Assembly (NCBI GenBank): GCA_963828555.1
Contig: CAWHEL010000002.1
Coordinates: 124,001 to 188,000 of the forward strand
Length of the DNA: 64,000 nucleotides
Origin: JADJPO01 sp963828555
GTDB taxonomy: Bacteria; Actinomycetota; Actinomycetes; Actinomycetales; Kineosporiaceae
Reading direction: 5' to 3'
Both the position numbers and the translations under genes were made by a program. This document shows positions 25,829 to 33,742 of this stretch, piece after piece (position 1 is the stretch's first letter; the number at the start of each line of letters is the position of its first letter). The notes under the pieces are model-generated. The model was not told the origin of the DNA. It searched no databases and saw nothing but the letters and a program-made list of their open reading frames with translations.

Positions 25829-25856
25829 TCGGCTCAGTTCGCCGACCGTTGGAGGC

Positions 25857-27230
25857 ATGTTGAGACCCGCCTACCGCCCACCCACCGCTCCTGTCTGGGG
25901 CGACGAGGGGTCGGTCGCCCGCGAGGTGCTCGACTGGGCGAGCAACCGCGTGGTGGTGCCGAGCGATCCCAAGTCGACCGCTCGCCCGGCCTCGGACCTG
26001 GCCCGCGACGCCGGCCCCACGGTGACGGCGCGGGGCATCGGCGGCCATACGGCACTGTCGGTCTTCGTCGATGTGTTCGCCCCAGCCGTCCGGGCCCAGG
26101 ACGACCCGATGAATCTGGCCTACATCCCTTCAGCACCCACGCGGGCCGCGGTCGCGTTCGACGCCGCGACCAGTGCCGCCAACATCTTCGGTGGCCTGTG
26201 GGAGACCGGGGCCGGGGCGATCTTCGCCGAGAACGAGGCACTGAACTGGCTCATCTCACTGCTCGGCTGGCCGGGGACCGCCGCCGGAACGTTCGTCGCC
26301 GGCGGCACCATGGGCAACCTCTCCGCGCTGCACGCGGCGCGCTGGGCGGCGCGCACCCGCCGCGGCGGCCGGCCACCGGGCGGGTGGAAGCTCGCCTGCG
26401 CCGCGACCGCCCACTCCTCGATTCACAGCGCGGCGCGGGTGCTCGACGTCGAGGTGATCGACGTGCCGGTGGACGACGAGGGTCGGCTGCGCGGAGCAGC
26501 CCTGCGTCACGCGGTGGACGGGCAGGACGGAGTGTTCGCCGTGGTGGCCTCGGCCGGGACGACCAACGCCGGGATCGTGGACGACCTGGCCTCGGTGGCC
26601 CAGGTGTGCCGTGAGCTCGGCCTGTGGCTCCACGTGGACGGCGCCTACGGCGGAGCCGGACTGTGCGCACCGACCGTGCGGAGCCGGTTCGCAGGCATCG
26701 AGCACGCGGACAGCATGATCGTCGACCCGCACAAGTGGCTGTTCGCGCCGTACGACTGCTGCGCGCTGATCTACCGCGACGCGGCGCTGGGCCGGGCCGC
26801 GCACACCCAGACCGCGAGCTACCTCGACACCGTCGACCGCGAGGCACCTAACCCCGCCGACCTGGCCATCCACCTGTCGCGGCGGGCCCGGGGCCTGTCT
26901 TTCTGGTTCAGCCTGGCCACCCACGGCACCGACCGCTACACCGAGGCGGTGGAACAGACGCTGACCACGGCACGCGAGGTGGCCGAGGCGATCCGTCGTA
27001 CACCGCACCTGAGTCTGGTCAGGGAACCGGATCTGACCGTGCTGCTCTTCGAGCGCGAGGGGTGGGACCACGCCCGCTACCACGAGTGGTCACACCGGGA
27101 GGCCCTGGCCGGCACCATCCTCTGCCTGCCGACCACCTACCAGGGCCGCACAGTGCTTCGGCTCGCCTTCGTCAACCCGGTCACCCGGGCCGCCGAGGTG
27201 ATGGCCGTGCTGCACGCGATGCCCGACTGA
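25857..27230 (+). CDS. PLP-dependent (group II) amino-acid decarboxylase
   Basis: This is a 457-aa protein from ATG 25857. An upstream ATG (25776) has AGGGG 6 nt before it, but that would place the operator palindrome inside the gene; the start is uncertain. Features include the PLP-pocket histidine in AATAHSSIHSAARV, HVDGAYGGAGL with the cofactor-binding Asp, and the Schiff-base lysine in DPHKWLFAPYDC. Group II enzymes decarboxylate aromatic amino acids or glutamate-like substrates. The adjacent AsnC regulator fits an amino-acid-induced gene. The exact substrate is not determined. Confidence 0.88.
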   Translation: MLRPAYRPPTAPVWGDEGSVAREVLDWASNRVVVPSDPKSTARPASDLARDAGPTVTARGIGGHTALSVFVDVFAPAVRAQDDPMNLAYIPSAPTRAAVAFDAATSAANIFGGLWETGAGAIFAENEALNWLISLLGWPGTAAGTFVAGGTMGNLSALHAARWAARTRRGGRPPGGWKLACAATAHSSIHSAARVLDVEVIDVPVDDEGRLRGAALRHAVDGQDGVFAVVASAGTTNAGIVDDLASVAQVCRELGLWLHVDGAYGGAGLCAPTVRSRFAGIEHADSMIVDPHKWLFAPYDCCALIYRDAALGRAAHTQTASYLDTVDREAPNPADLAIHLSRRARGLSFWFSLATHGTDRYTEAVEQTLTTAREVAEAIRRTPHLSLVREPDLTVLLFEREGWDHARYHEWSHREALAGTILCLPTTYQGRTVLRLAFVNPVTRAAEVMAVLHAMPD

Positions 27231-27246
27231 GTCACCGCGCCTGCGC

Positions 27247-28089
27247 TCAGCGCGGAGTGCCGAAGTTCTGGGTCCAATAGATGCCGTAGCGGCCGCCCTT
27301 GGCCACGCCCACCCCAATCTCGGTGAGGTCGCAGTTCACGATGTTGGCCCGGTGTCCGGCACTCTTCATCCAGCCCGCCACCACCGCGGCCGCGGTCGGC
27401 TGACCCGCCGCGATGTTCTCGGCGGCCCGCGAGTAGGAGTACCCGGCGGCCTTCATCCGGTCGAAGGGCGATCGGCCGTCGAGGCTGTTGTGATCGAAGT
27501 AGTCGCGCTCGGCCATGTCCGCGCTGTGCCGGCTCGCCGACGTGGTCAACGCAGCGTTGACCTTCAGCGCCGGGCAGCCGTTCGCCTGCCGCTCGTTGTT
27601 CGTCAGCCGCACGACCTCCGCCGCCGCGCCGTTCGCCGTGGTCGGGGCGGTGGTCGACGAGGTCGACGTCCGGGTGGGCTTCGGGGTGGGCTTCGGGGTG
27701 GACTCGGGATTGGCCTTGGGAGTGGGCCTGGACGTGACCGCAGACTTGGGCGTCGCCCGGGTGGAGGAGGCGCTCGCCGGCTTCGCCGCCGGAACTCGGC
27801 GGCCGGCCGACGAGGACGCGGACGCCGAGAGCCTGACCGGCTTCGCCGTCGGTGTGATCAGCACCGCCGCGGTCTGCTCGGCGGGCGGCGTGGCGAGGGT
27901 GGCGACCTCGCGCACCGTGACGTCGCCGGTCGGCTGGACCCCTGCCGCGGCGACCGAGGATCCACCGACACCGTCGAACACCCACTGGTTGGCCTGAGTG
28001 AGCGCACCGGACTGGAAGGTCAGTAGGCCCGCCCCCGCCGCGACCACGGCCGCGGCGGCACCAGCACTGAGACGTCGAAATCGAATCAC
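27247..28089 (-). CDS. Secreted CAP/SCP domain protein
   Basis: This 280-aa protein starts at GTG 28089. An N-terminal signal/anchor (about 10-30) is followed by a long low-complexity Ala/Pro/Thr linker (about 60-160) with Lys-Pro and Thr-Pro repeats, then a C-terminal CAP domain (about 165-280). The domain has LTNNERQANGCPAL, HSADMAERDYFDHN and GWMKSAGHRANIVNC, the conserved CAP segments with two His and Glu. The role of bacterial CAP proteins is unclear. Leaderless expression is likely. Confidence 0.88.
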   Translation of the reverse strand: MIRFRRLSAGAAAAVVAAGAGLLTFQSGALTQANQWVFDGVGGSSVAAAGVQPTGDVTVREVATLATPPAEQTAAVLITPTAKPVRLSASASSSAGRRVPAAKPASASSTRATPKSAVTSRPTPKANPESTPKPTPKPTRTSTSSTTAPTTANGAAAEVVRLTNNERQANGCPALKVNAALTTSASRHSADMAERDYFDHNSLDGRSPFDRMKAAGYSYSRAAENIAAGQPTAAAVVAGWMKSAGHRANIVNCDLTEIGVGVAKGGRYGIYWTQNFGTPR

Positions 28090-28095
28090 AGACCG

Positions 28096-28101
28096 ACCCT
28101 A
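28096..28101 (-). promoter_or_regulatory. Putative leaderless -10 box of the CAP gene
   Basis: The minus strand reads TAGGGT, 6 nt before the GTG at 28089. Confidence 0.45.
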
Positions 28102-28240
28102 GGCGGGCCTGCGCTAAGCAAGGACGAAGCGACCCATAACGCCACTACACAACTCGGCCGATGGTCAATCGCCAGGTCACCATTCAGGCACGGTAACCGC
28201 GGCCGCCGACAACCACGGCGCGTCGCGCCATGATGGTCCG

Positions 28241-28633
28241 GTGACCGAGCGAAACGTCCTGGGCGGCGAACTGGAACCGTGCGGCACCGACCCGATGACC
28301 GGGTTCTTCCGTGACGGCTGCTGTAGCACGGGCCCGGAGGACCTGGGCAGCCACACCATCTGCGCGGTGGTCACCGCGGAGTTTCTCGAGCACCAGCGCC
28401 GGATCGGCAACGACCTCTCGACACCGATGCCGCAGTACCAGTTCCCGGGCCTCGTGCCCGGTGACCGGTGGTGCGTGACGGCGGCGAACTGGGCCCGGGC
28501 CTACCGGGACGGTGTCGCCGCGCCGGTGGTTCTGGCTGCCACCAACATGGCAGTGCTGCAGATCGTGCCGATCGCGGCACTTCAGGAGCATGCCGTCGAC
28601 GTACCGGCCGACCTGCGCTCTTTGGAGCCGTGA
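28241..28633 (+). CDS. DUF2237-family protein
   Basis: This is a 130-aa protein starting at GTG 28241, with CATGAT 6 nt before it as a possible leaderless -10. NVLGGELEPCGTDPMTGFFRDG at the start (shown in part), GSHTICAVVT, and PGDRWCVTAANWARA are the family's signature segments. Four conserved cysteines (C14, C27, C41, C78) could bind a metal. The function is unknown. Confidence 0.9.
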   Translation: MTERNVLGGELEPCGTDPMTGFFRDGCCSTGPEDLGSHTICAVVTAEFLEHQRRIGNDLSTPMPQYQFPGLVPGDRWCVTAANWARAYRDGVAAPVVLAATNMAVLQIVPIAALQEHAVDVPADLRSLEP

Positions 28634-28660
28634 CGATGTGCGTGGTGGAGGACGTCGAGC

Positions 28661-29135
28661 CTAGGACAGCCACTCGGTGATCTGTCGGTGCAGGGCCGAC
28701 ACGGTCGACGGGGAGGCGAACGAGGCGTCGACGCCGGCCCGAGCAAGGTCGGCCATCGCGGCGTCATCATCCCCGAAGGCGTCACGAACCAGGCGGTACT
28801 CCTCAGACAGGGTCGTCCCCGTGATCGAGGGGATGTCGGTGTTCAGGGTGAGGACGAGCCCGGCGCGCCGCAGCCGGGCGAAGGGGTGCGCCTCCCACGA
28901 AGAGGAACTCCCGAGCGACCCGGGTGAAGTCCTCGGGACGCCGCAGGCACTCCCGGATCAGCGCGTTCTGGTCGGCGAACTGACGGAACCCGGCGAACCG
29001 CAGACCACCCTTCGCGAGGTGGGCGGGAACGGCGACCCGGTTCGCCGCGCCGATCTGGGCCAGGGTCGACCACCTGACGGTGCTGTCGAGATGGACATGA
29101 AGATGCGCCTTCGGCAACGTGACGAGATCCCTCAC
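28661..29135 (-). pseudogene. Adenosine deaminase remnant with internal deletion and frameshift
   Basis: From GTG 29135 the frame reads LVTLPKAHLHVHLDSTVR, the metal-binding HxH start of adenosine deaminases, for about 80 residues to FTRVAREF. Near 28895 the reading frame changes, and the other frame gives HPFARLRRAGLVLTLNTD followed by EEYRLVRDAF and a stop at 28661, which is the C-terminal part of the same family. About 170-200 residues of the middle, including the catalytic Glu and several metal ligands, are missing. The two pieces are out of frame, so this is a decayed gene. Confidence 0.8.
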
Positions 29136-29208
29136 GGGCCGACAATAATCCGGCCCGCCCGGCCAGAACGGGATGCGGCCCGGGGCTGTCCAGGACGAGG
29201 ATGGGGCC

Positions 29209-29934
29209 ATGGCACCGGCGACCGCGTCGTATGAGGCACTCCTGACCAGGGGCGCCCAGCTGCACCCGGGGATGCGGATCGGGCGGCCCGGGCGTGCGCG
29301 GAGCTACTGGCTGACCACGACCGTGCTGCGCGCGTTGCGCCTGCGGTGGAAGGTCGAGCTGGACGGCGTGCAGCACGTGGCCGCCGGGGCCGGGATCCTG
29401 ATCGGCAACCATGTCGCGGCCCTGGATCCGCTGGTCGTGGTCATGAGCACGCGGTGGCGGGTCACCGCGTTCACCAAGGCCGAGTGGTTCCAGGGCCGGG
29501 CGGCTCCGTTCTTCCGGCTGATGGGCCAGATCCCGTTGCGGCGCGGAGATGCCGCGGCCACCGACTGGGCGATCGAGATGGCCTCGGCTGCGCTCGCCCA
29601 CGGCGACATGGTGGGGCTCTACCCCGAGGGAACCCGCTCCCCCGATCCCACCCGGCTGCATCGGCTGCACGCACGGGTGATGATCCCCGTGCTCCGGGCC
29701 AATCCCGAGGTGCCTGTGCACGCCATCACCACGGCGTACACCCATCGGCGACTGGGCAGAACGCGGGTTCAGCTGCGCGTCTCTCCCCGGCTGCCGATCG
29801 ACTCTGAGGCGATGGACCCCGAGGCGGTGATCGCCGTCGTCCGCGAAGCGCTGCTCGACCTGGGCGGGCAGAGCTACGTCGAGGAGTCCGCGTTCGAGGC
29901 CAAGAAGCGGCGCGCCTCGGGGCACCCCGACTAG
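29209..29934 (+). CDS. 1-acyl-sn-glycerol-3-phosphate acyltransferase (PlsC-like)
   Basis: This is a 241-aa enzyme from ATG 29209. It has acyltransferase motif I NHVAALD, KAEWFQ, and motif III YPEGTRSPD, all in order. Members acylate lysophosphatidate in phospholipid synthesis; some actinobacterial paralogues act on other lipids. No transmembrane helix is obvious. It overlaps neither neighbour and is divergent from the adenosine deaminase remnant. An ATG-like alternative start at 29173 would add 12 residues. Confidence 0.88.
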   Translation: MAPATASYEALLTRGAQLHPGMRIGRPGRARSYWLTTTVLRALRLRWKVELDGVQHVAAGAGILIGNHVAALDPLVVVMSTRWRVTAFTKAEWFQGRAAPFFRLMGQIPLRRGDAAATDWAIEMASAALAHGDMVGLYPEGTRSPDPTRLHRLHARVMIPVLRANPEVPVHAITTAYTHRRLGRTRVQLRVSPRLPIDSEAMDPEAVIAVVREALLDLGGQSYVEESAFEAKKRRASGHPD

Positions 29935-30019
29935 GTCCACCTCCGCCCGCGGCGGACGCCGACGGCTCCATGACCGCCTCGTACGGATCCGCCCTGATGG
30001 CACGATGACGGATTCCGCC

Positions 30020-30025
30020 TAGGAT
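30020..30025 (+). promoter_or_regulatory. Putative leaderless -10 box of the LuxR-type regulator
   Basis: TAGGAT lies 7 nt before the ATG at 30033, with no ribosome site in between. Confidence 0.5.
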
Positions 30026-30032
30026 CTGCCCG

Positions 30033-32453
30033 ATGTCGGTTCCGGGACGGTCCTGCGAGACGCCACCGACAGTGATCGTCGGAGTCGACGGTTCCGGCCG
30101 CAGTCATCGGCTGGACGAGATCGCCCGAGCGGTCGCCGTCGACGTGGTGCGCGTCGATGCGCCCGCACCGCCCGAGGCCGAACTGGTGCGACTGCTGGAC
30201 CGTGCTTTGCACAGCGGCGCCCTGGTCCTCGTCGACGACGCCCACCACCTGCCGGCCGACACTGCACGCCTGGTCACCGACGCCGCCCGGCGGGGGGTGT
30301 CCTTGGTGATCGCACGCCGGCCGAGCATCGACAGCACCGAACTCGCCGACCTCGACGGCGTGGCCGCCGCCCAGGGTGGGGTCGAACGCCTCGAACCGCT
30401 GGACGCCGCCGGGGTGGCTGACCTGGTGCACCGGCACACCGGAACAGCGATCTCACCGGAGGCGGCCCACACCCTGGCCGAGTCCTCCGCCGGCCTGCCC
30501 GCCCTCGTCGTCGCCCTGGCCCGCGCCACGCCCGGCGAGGTCCCCCCGGCCCTGGCAGCGCGGGTGCACCGCCGGGTCGCCGTGCTCGAGCCGGCCGCCG
30601 CCCGGCTGCTCCAGGTGCTCGCCCTGCGCCTCGATCTGGACGACCAGGTGCTGGCCGGCGCCGCCGGCGGGACGCGGCGTCACCTGGCGGACGCCGTCCG
30701 CGAACTGCGCGACGGCGGTCTGCTGGCACCGGACGGCGAGCATGTGATCCCCGCCGTCGCCGCCACCGTGCTGGCCGACCTCACGCCCACCGAGCGGCGA
30801 GGTCTGCACGACCTCGTCGGCTCGGCGATGCTCTCGGCCGCAACGGATCCGGTGGCCGCAGCGCTCCAGCTGCGGATGGCCCAGGCCCGCACCGCCCTCG
30901 CCGCCGAGGCCTATCGGGTGGCCGGTGAGCGGCTTCGGTTCAGTGATCCGGCGGCCGCCGTCGGCTGGTTCGCCGATGCAGCCGATGCAGGCGGCGATCC
31001 GCGCGCGTTCGCGGTCTCCCGCGCCGAGGCCGCGGCCGCGCTCGGGCTGCCCACTGACCTCGACGCCGTGAGCACCGACGATCTCGGGGACGCCGCCCGG
31101 CTCGGACTGGTCGAGGGCGCCGTCGCCGCCCTGCACGGCCGCGCCACCCGATCGGCCGACGCGCTGCTGGCGGCCGGGCCGCCTGGGCACTCGCTCGCGG
31201 TGCCCGCACTGGTGGCCACCGGCCGGATGCAGGAGGCCCGGATCGCCGGCGCCGGGCCGGCACCCGCGCCCGTCCGGCTGTTGGCTCAGGCGGTGCTTGC
31301 CGGGGCACAGGCCGCCGCTGCGCTGCCGTTGTTCATCGAGGCGGCCGAGGCCCTCGAGGCCACCCCGCCTGCCCTGGTGCTCCCCGACACCCCGCACGCC
31401 CTCGGGGCACTGGTCGCGGTCACCGCCGGAGACGTGGCCACCGCCGAGAACCTGTTGCAGCGCAGCCTGTCCCGCGGGTGCGGAGGGCCGCGGGCCGCCG
31501 AGCGTCACCGCCTGCTGCTGGCCTGGGCACGGCTGCGCTCGGGTCGCTACGAGAGCGCGGTGGCGACGCTGCGTCGCCTGCGCTCGGTGGAGCTCTCCGG
31601 ACGCGATCGCCTGCTCGCCGCTGCCGTCGCCGCCGGTCTCGCCCGCCGCTCGGGTGACATCGCCGCCCTGCGCGAGGCGTGGAACACCGTCGAACCCGCA
31701 CTGGCCCGCCGCGCGGTGGACTTGTTCCATATCGAGGTCCTCGAGGAGCTCGCGGTCGCCGCGGCCAGACTGCGCCGCCATCAGCGGATCGAGCCGGCAC
31801 TTCAGCTGATCGACGGTGCGGTGGCACACCTGGACCCCGGCAGCGACTGGGCCGCCGCCGCCGGCTGGGTGCGTCTGCAGATCGCCGTGGTGGGTGAGGA
31901 CACGTCGGCGGCAGCCGAGGCCGCCCGGGGTCTGGAGCAGATCGCTGCCGTCGGGTATCGGCAGAAGGCGCAGTGCGTGGCGGCGGGGGTGTGGGCCGCG
32001 GCGCTGGCCGGCGAGGTGAGTGCCGAGAGCGTGCTCGCCGCCGCGACCGGCCTGGCCCACGCCGAGCTCCCGTGGGAGGGCTCGCGGCTGGCCGGCCAGG
32101 CGGCGATCCGCAGCAGTGATCCGGCTACCGCCCGGCGCCTCCTGGAGTGCGCCCGCGACCTGTCCGGGGCCGAGCCGGCAGCGCCCGAGGCGACGGGGGC
32201 CGAGGCCGGCGCGGCCGGCGCGGCCGGCGCGGAGTCCCAGCTGGCGGGCCTGTCCGAGCGCGAGGTGGACGTGGCCCGGCTCGTGCTGGCCGGTCACACC
32301 CACCGCGAGATCGGCTCCCAGCTCTACATCGCCCCCAAGACGGTGGAGCACCATGTCGCGCGGATCCGCGGCAAACTCGGCACGGCGACCCGGGCCGAGT
32401 TCATTGCCGCCCTGCGCGAAGCGTTCAGGGAGGAGGAACAGCCAGGTATCTAA
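30033..32453 (+). CDS. Large LuxR-family regulator with N-terminal ATPase (IniR-like)
   Basis: This is an 806-aa protein. The N-terminal ATPase region has a degenerate P-loop, GVDGSGRS (about 15-22), where Arg replaces the usual Lys, and an acidic Walker-B-like ALVLVDDAHHLP (about 66-77). A long helical, Ala/Leu-rich repeat region follows (about 240-700). The C-terminal LuxR helix-turn-helix is LSEREVDVARLVLAGHTHREI, shown here in part, then TVEHHVARIRGKLG (about 745-800). It sits just upstream of IniB/IniA/IniC-like genes, as IniR does in mycobacteria, so it probably activates them. The changed P-loop makes ATP hydrolysis uncertain. Confidence 0.82.
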   Translation: MSVPGRSCETPPTVIVGVDGSGRSHRLDEIARAVAVDVVRVDAPAPPEAELVRLLDRALHSGALVLVDDAHHLPADTARLVTDAARRGVSLVIARRPSIDSTELADLDGVAAAQGGVERLEPLDAAGVADLVHRHTGTAISPEAAHTLAESSAGLPALVVALARATPGEVPPALAARVHRRVAVLEPAAARLLQVLALRLDLDDQVLAGAAGGTRRHLADAVRELRDGGLLAPDGEHVIPAVAATVLADLTPTERRGLHDLVGSAMLSAATDPVAAALQLRMAQARTALAAEAYRVAGERLRFSDPAAAVGWFADAADAGGDPRAFAVSRAEAAAALGLPTDLDAVSTDDLGDAARLGLVEGAVAALHGRATRSADALLAAGPPGHSLAVPALVATGRMQEARIAGAGPAPAPVRLLAQAVLAGAQAAAALPLFIEAAEALEATPPALVLPDTPHALGALVAVTAGDVATAENLLQRSLSRGCGGPRAAERHRLLLAWARLRSGRYESAVATLRRLRSVELSGRDRLLAAAVAAGLARRSGDIAALREAWNTVEPALARRAVDLFHIEVLEELAVAAARLRRHQRIEPALQLIDGAVAHLDPGSDWAAAAGWVRLQIAVVGEDTSAAAEAARGLEQIAAVGYRQKAQCVAAGVWAAALAGEVSAESVLAAATGLAHAELPWEGSRLAGQAAIRSSDPATARRLLECARDLSGAEPAAPEATGAEAGAAGAAGAESQLAGLSEREVDVARLVLAGHTHREIGSQLYIAPKTVEHHVARIRGKLGTATRAEFIAALREAFREEEQPGI

Positions 32454-32486
32454 ACCCCCTAGTGCCCGCTCTAGGCATGAGGGGTT
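32453..32486 (+). promoter_or_regulatory. Nested inverted repeat upstream of the IniB-like gene
   Basis: AACCCC (32453-32458) pairs with GGGGTT (32481-32486), and inside it CCTAG (32458) pairs with CTAGG (32471). It overlaps the regulator's stop codon. CCCCCTA here is also found at 37757, before the Hsp70 gene. It may be an operator for the LuxR-type protein or a terminator. Confidence 0.4.
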
Positions 32487-32574
32487 GCCCCGATGTGAGT
32501 CATACCGGTGAGGAACCAGCATGGAACTGCCAGCCCAGCCACCCGGAGGGGCCTAGGACAGAGGGAGAAGGACA

Positions 32575-33639
32575 ATGCCTGATGTGACAACCGCCGCAGC
32601 CCAGGTCGGCGAGATGATTCTGAACGCAATGCAGAACGTGCTGGGCCTCGGCCCGGACGCCGCTCTGGCCGAGGCCAAGTCGACGACCGGGGTCACCGAC
32701 GCGGACATCGAGAACGCCGACATGGGCGAGGTCTTCGGCTACATGTGCCAGGCACCCGGCCTGTCGCCGGTGATGCAGAACTACCTGACCGACATGAGCC
32801 AGACCTACGGCTCCGGCAACAGCGTCTACCAGGGCGGCAGCACCGCCACCGGTGGCGGCGGCGGTGGCGGTGGCGGTGGCGGTGGCGGTGGCGGCTACCA
32901 GGGCGGTGGCGGCAACGCCCAGGTGGTGCAGGCCGTCACGCAGAACTACTACGAGCAGACGATCGTCGACAACTCCTCCGACACCAACTTCGTCGGGAAC
33001 TTCGCCGGCGACATCGACGTCGACAACGACCACATCGACGTCTCGGGCGACAACAACGCAGTGAACTCCGGCGACGGCAACCAGAACGCCGCGACCGGTG
33101 AAGGCTCCTCGGCGGCCCAGTCCGGCTCCGGGGACGCCCAGTCCAACTCCGGCGACGACGCGATCCTCAACCAGGACGGCCTGCAGCTCGGGCAGTTCAA
33201 CACCGGCGACGAGGCGGCGCAGGTGCTCGGGCCGAACCAGGGCGTGGTCAACACCGGCGACGCCGCGGAGATCGCCAACGTGCAGGGCGACGCCAACGGA
33301 TCGGGCTTCCAGTTCGGTGACGGCAGCAACCAGGGCGTGGCCTCGGGCAACTACCTCGAGGAGGGCGCCGCGGTCTCCGGCACCGGGGACGCGACCGGCC
33401 AGAGCGTGGACACCAACGTCAACTCCGACGTCAACGAGGAGCACGGCGAGGGCGACAACCAGGAGCTCGACCTCGGGGTCCTGGGGCGGCCTCCGGTCAT
33501 CCGGAGCAACGAGGACGACGTCCCGAACGGCTCCGGCGGAGGCGACGACCAGGGCGGCCACTACACCCCCGAGGTGAACGTGAACGTCGAGGGTGGCCCC
33601 GGCAACCAGAACGTGGACGACGACACTCCCGACATGTGA
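32575..33639 (+). CDS. IniB-like Gly/Asn-rich repeat protein
   Basis: This is a 354-aa acidic protein with ribosome site AGGGAGAAGGA before its ATG. The N-terminal helical domain (about 1-75) ends in a run of 15 glycines (93-107). The remainder is Asn/Gly/Asp-rich with imperfect repeats such as NSGDGNQN, NTGDEAAQ and NTGDAAEI, as in IniB-type proteins. No signal peptide is visible, as with mycobacterial IniB. The low-complexity region suggests a surface or assembled structural protein. Its place before two dynamin-type genes matches the iniBAC operon. Confidence 0.78.
   Translation: MPDVTTAAAQVGEMILNAMQNVLGLGPDAALAEAKSTTGVTDADIENADMGEVFGYMCQAPGLSPVMQNYLTDMSQTYGSGNSVYQGGSTATGGGGGGGGGGGGGGGYQGGGGNAQVVQAVTQNYYEQTIVDNSSDTNFVGNFAGDIDVDNDHIDVSGDNNAVNSGDGNQNAATGEGSSAAQSGSGDAQSNSGDDAILNQDGLQLGQFNTGDEAAQVLGPNQGVVNTGDAAEIANVQGDANGSGFQFGDGSNQGVASGNYLEEGAAVSGTGDATGQSVDTNVNSDVNEEHGEGDNQELDLGVLGRPPVIRSNEDDVPNGSGGGDDQGGHYTPEVNVNVEGGPGNQNVDDDTPDM
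32851..32895 (+). repeat. GGTGGC-type tandem repeat coding for polyglycine
   Basis: This 45-bp tract encodes 15 consecutive glycines (residues 93-107), mostly as GGTGGC hexamers. Length changes by 6 bp would stay in frame. Confidence 0.9.
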
Positions 33640-33651
33640 GTGACCGGCCGG

Positions 33652-33703
33652 CGCAGCAGCGGGTACTCCGGAGCCTTGGGTTCCGGAGTACCCCGCTGCT
33701 GCG
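33652..33703 (+). terminator. Strong hairpin between IniB-like and IniA-like genes
   Basis: A 21-bp stem (33652-33672 with 33682-33703, one bulged G) encloses a 9-nt loop. It starts 12 bp after the IniB-like stop and ends 39 bp before the next gene. No U-tract follows, so it could lower read-through or protect the upstream mRNA. Confidence 0.75.
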
Positions 33704-33742
33704 TACGGTGCCCCGATCGCAGGCCCGAGAGACGGAGCAGCC

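Noticed and set aside
25776..27230. Decarboxylase starting at ATG 25776
   Set aside because: It would include the AsnC-type palindrome in the coding region and add a non-conserved N-terminus. The later start was kept, although its ribosome site is close, and the doubt is recorded as a finding.
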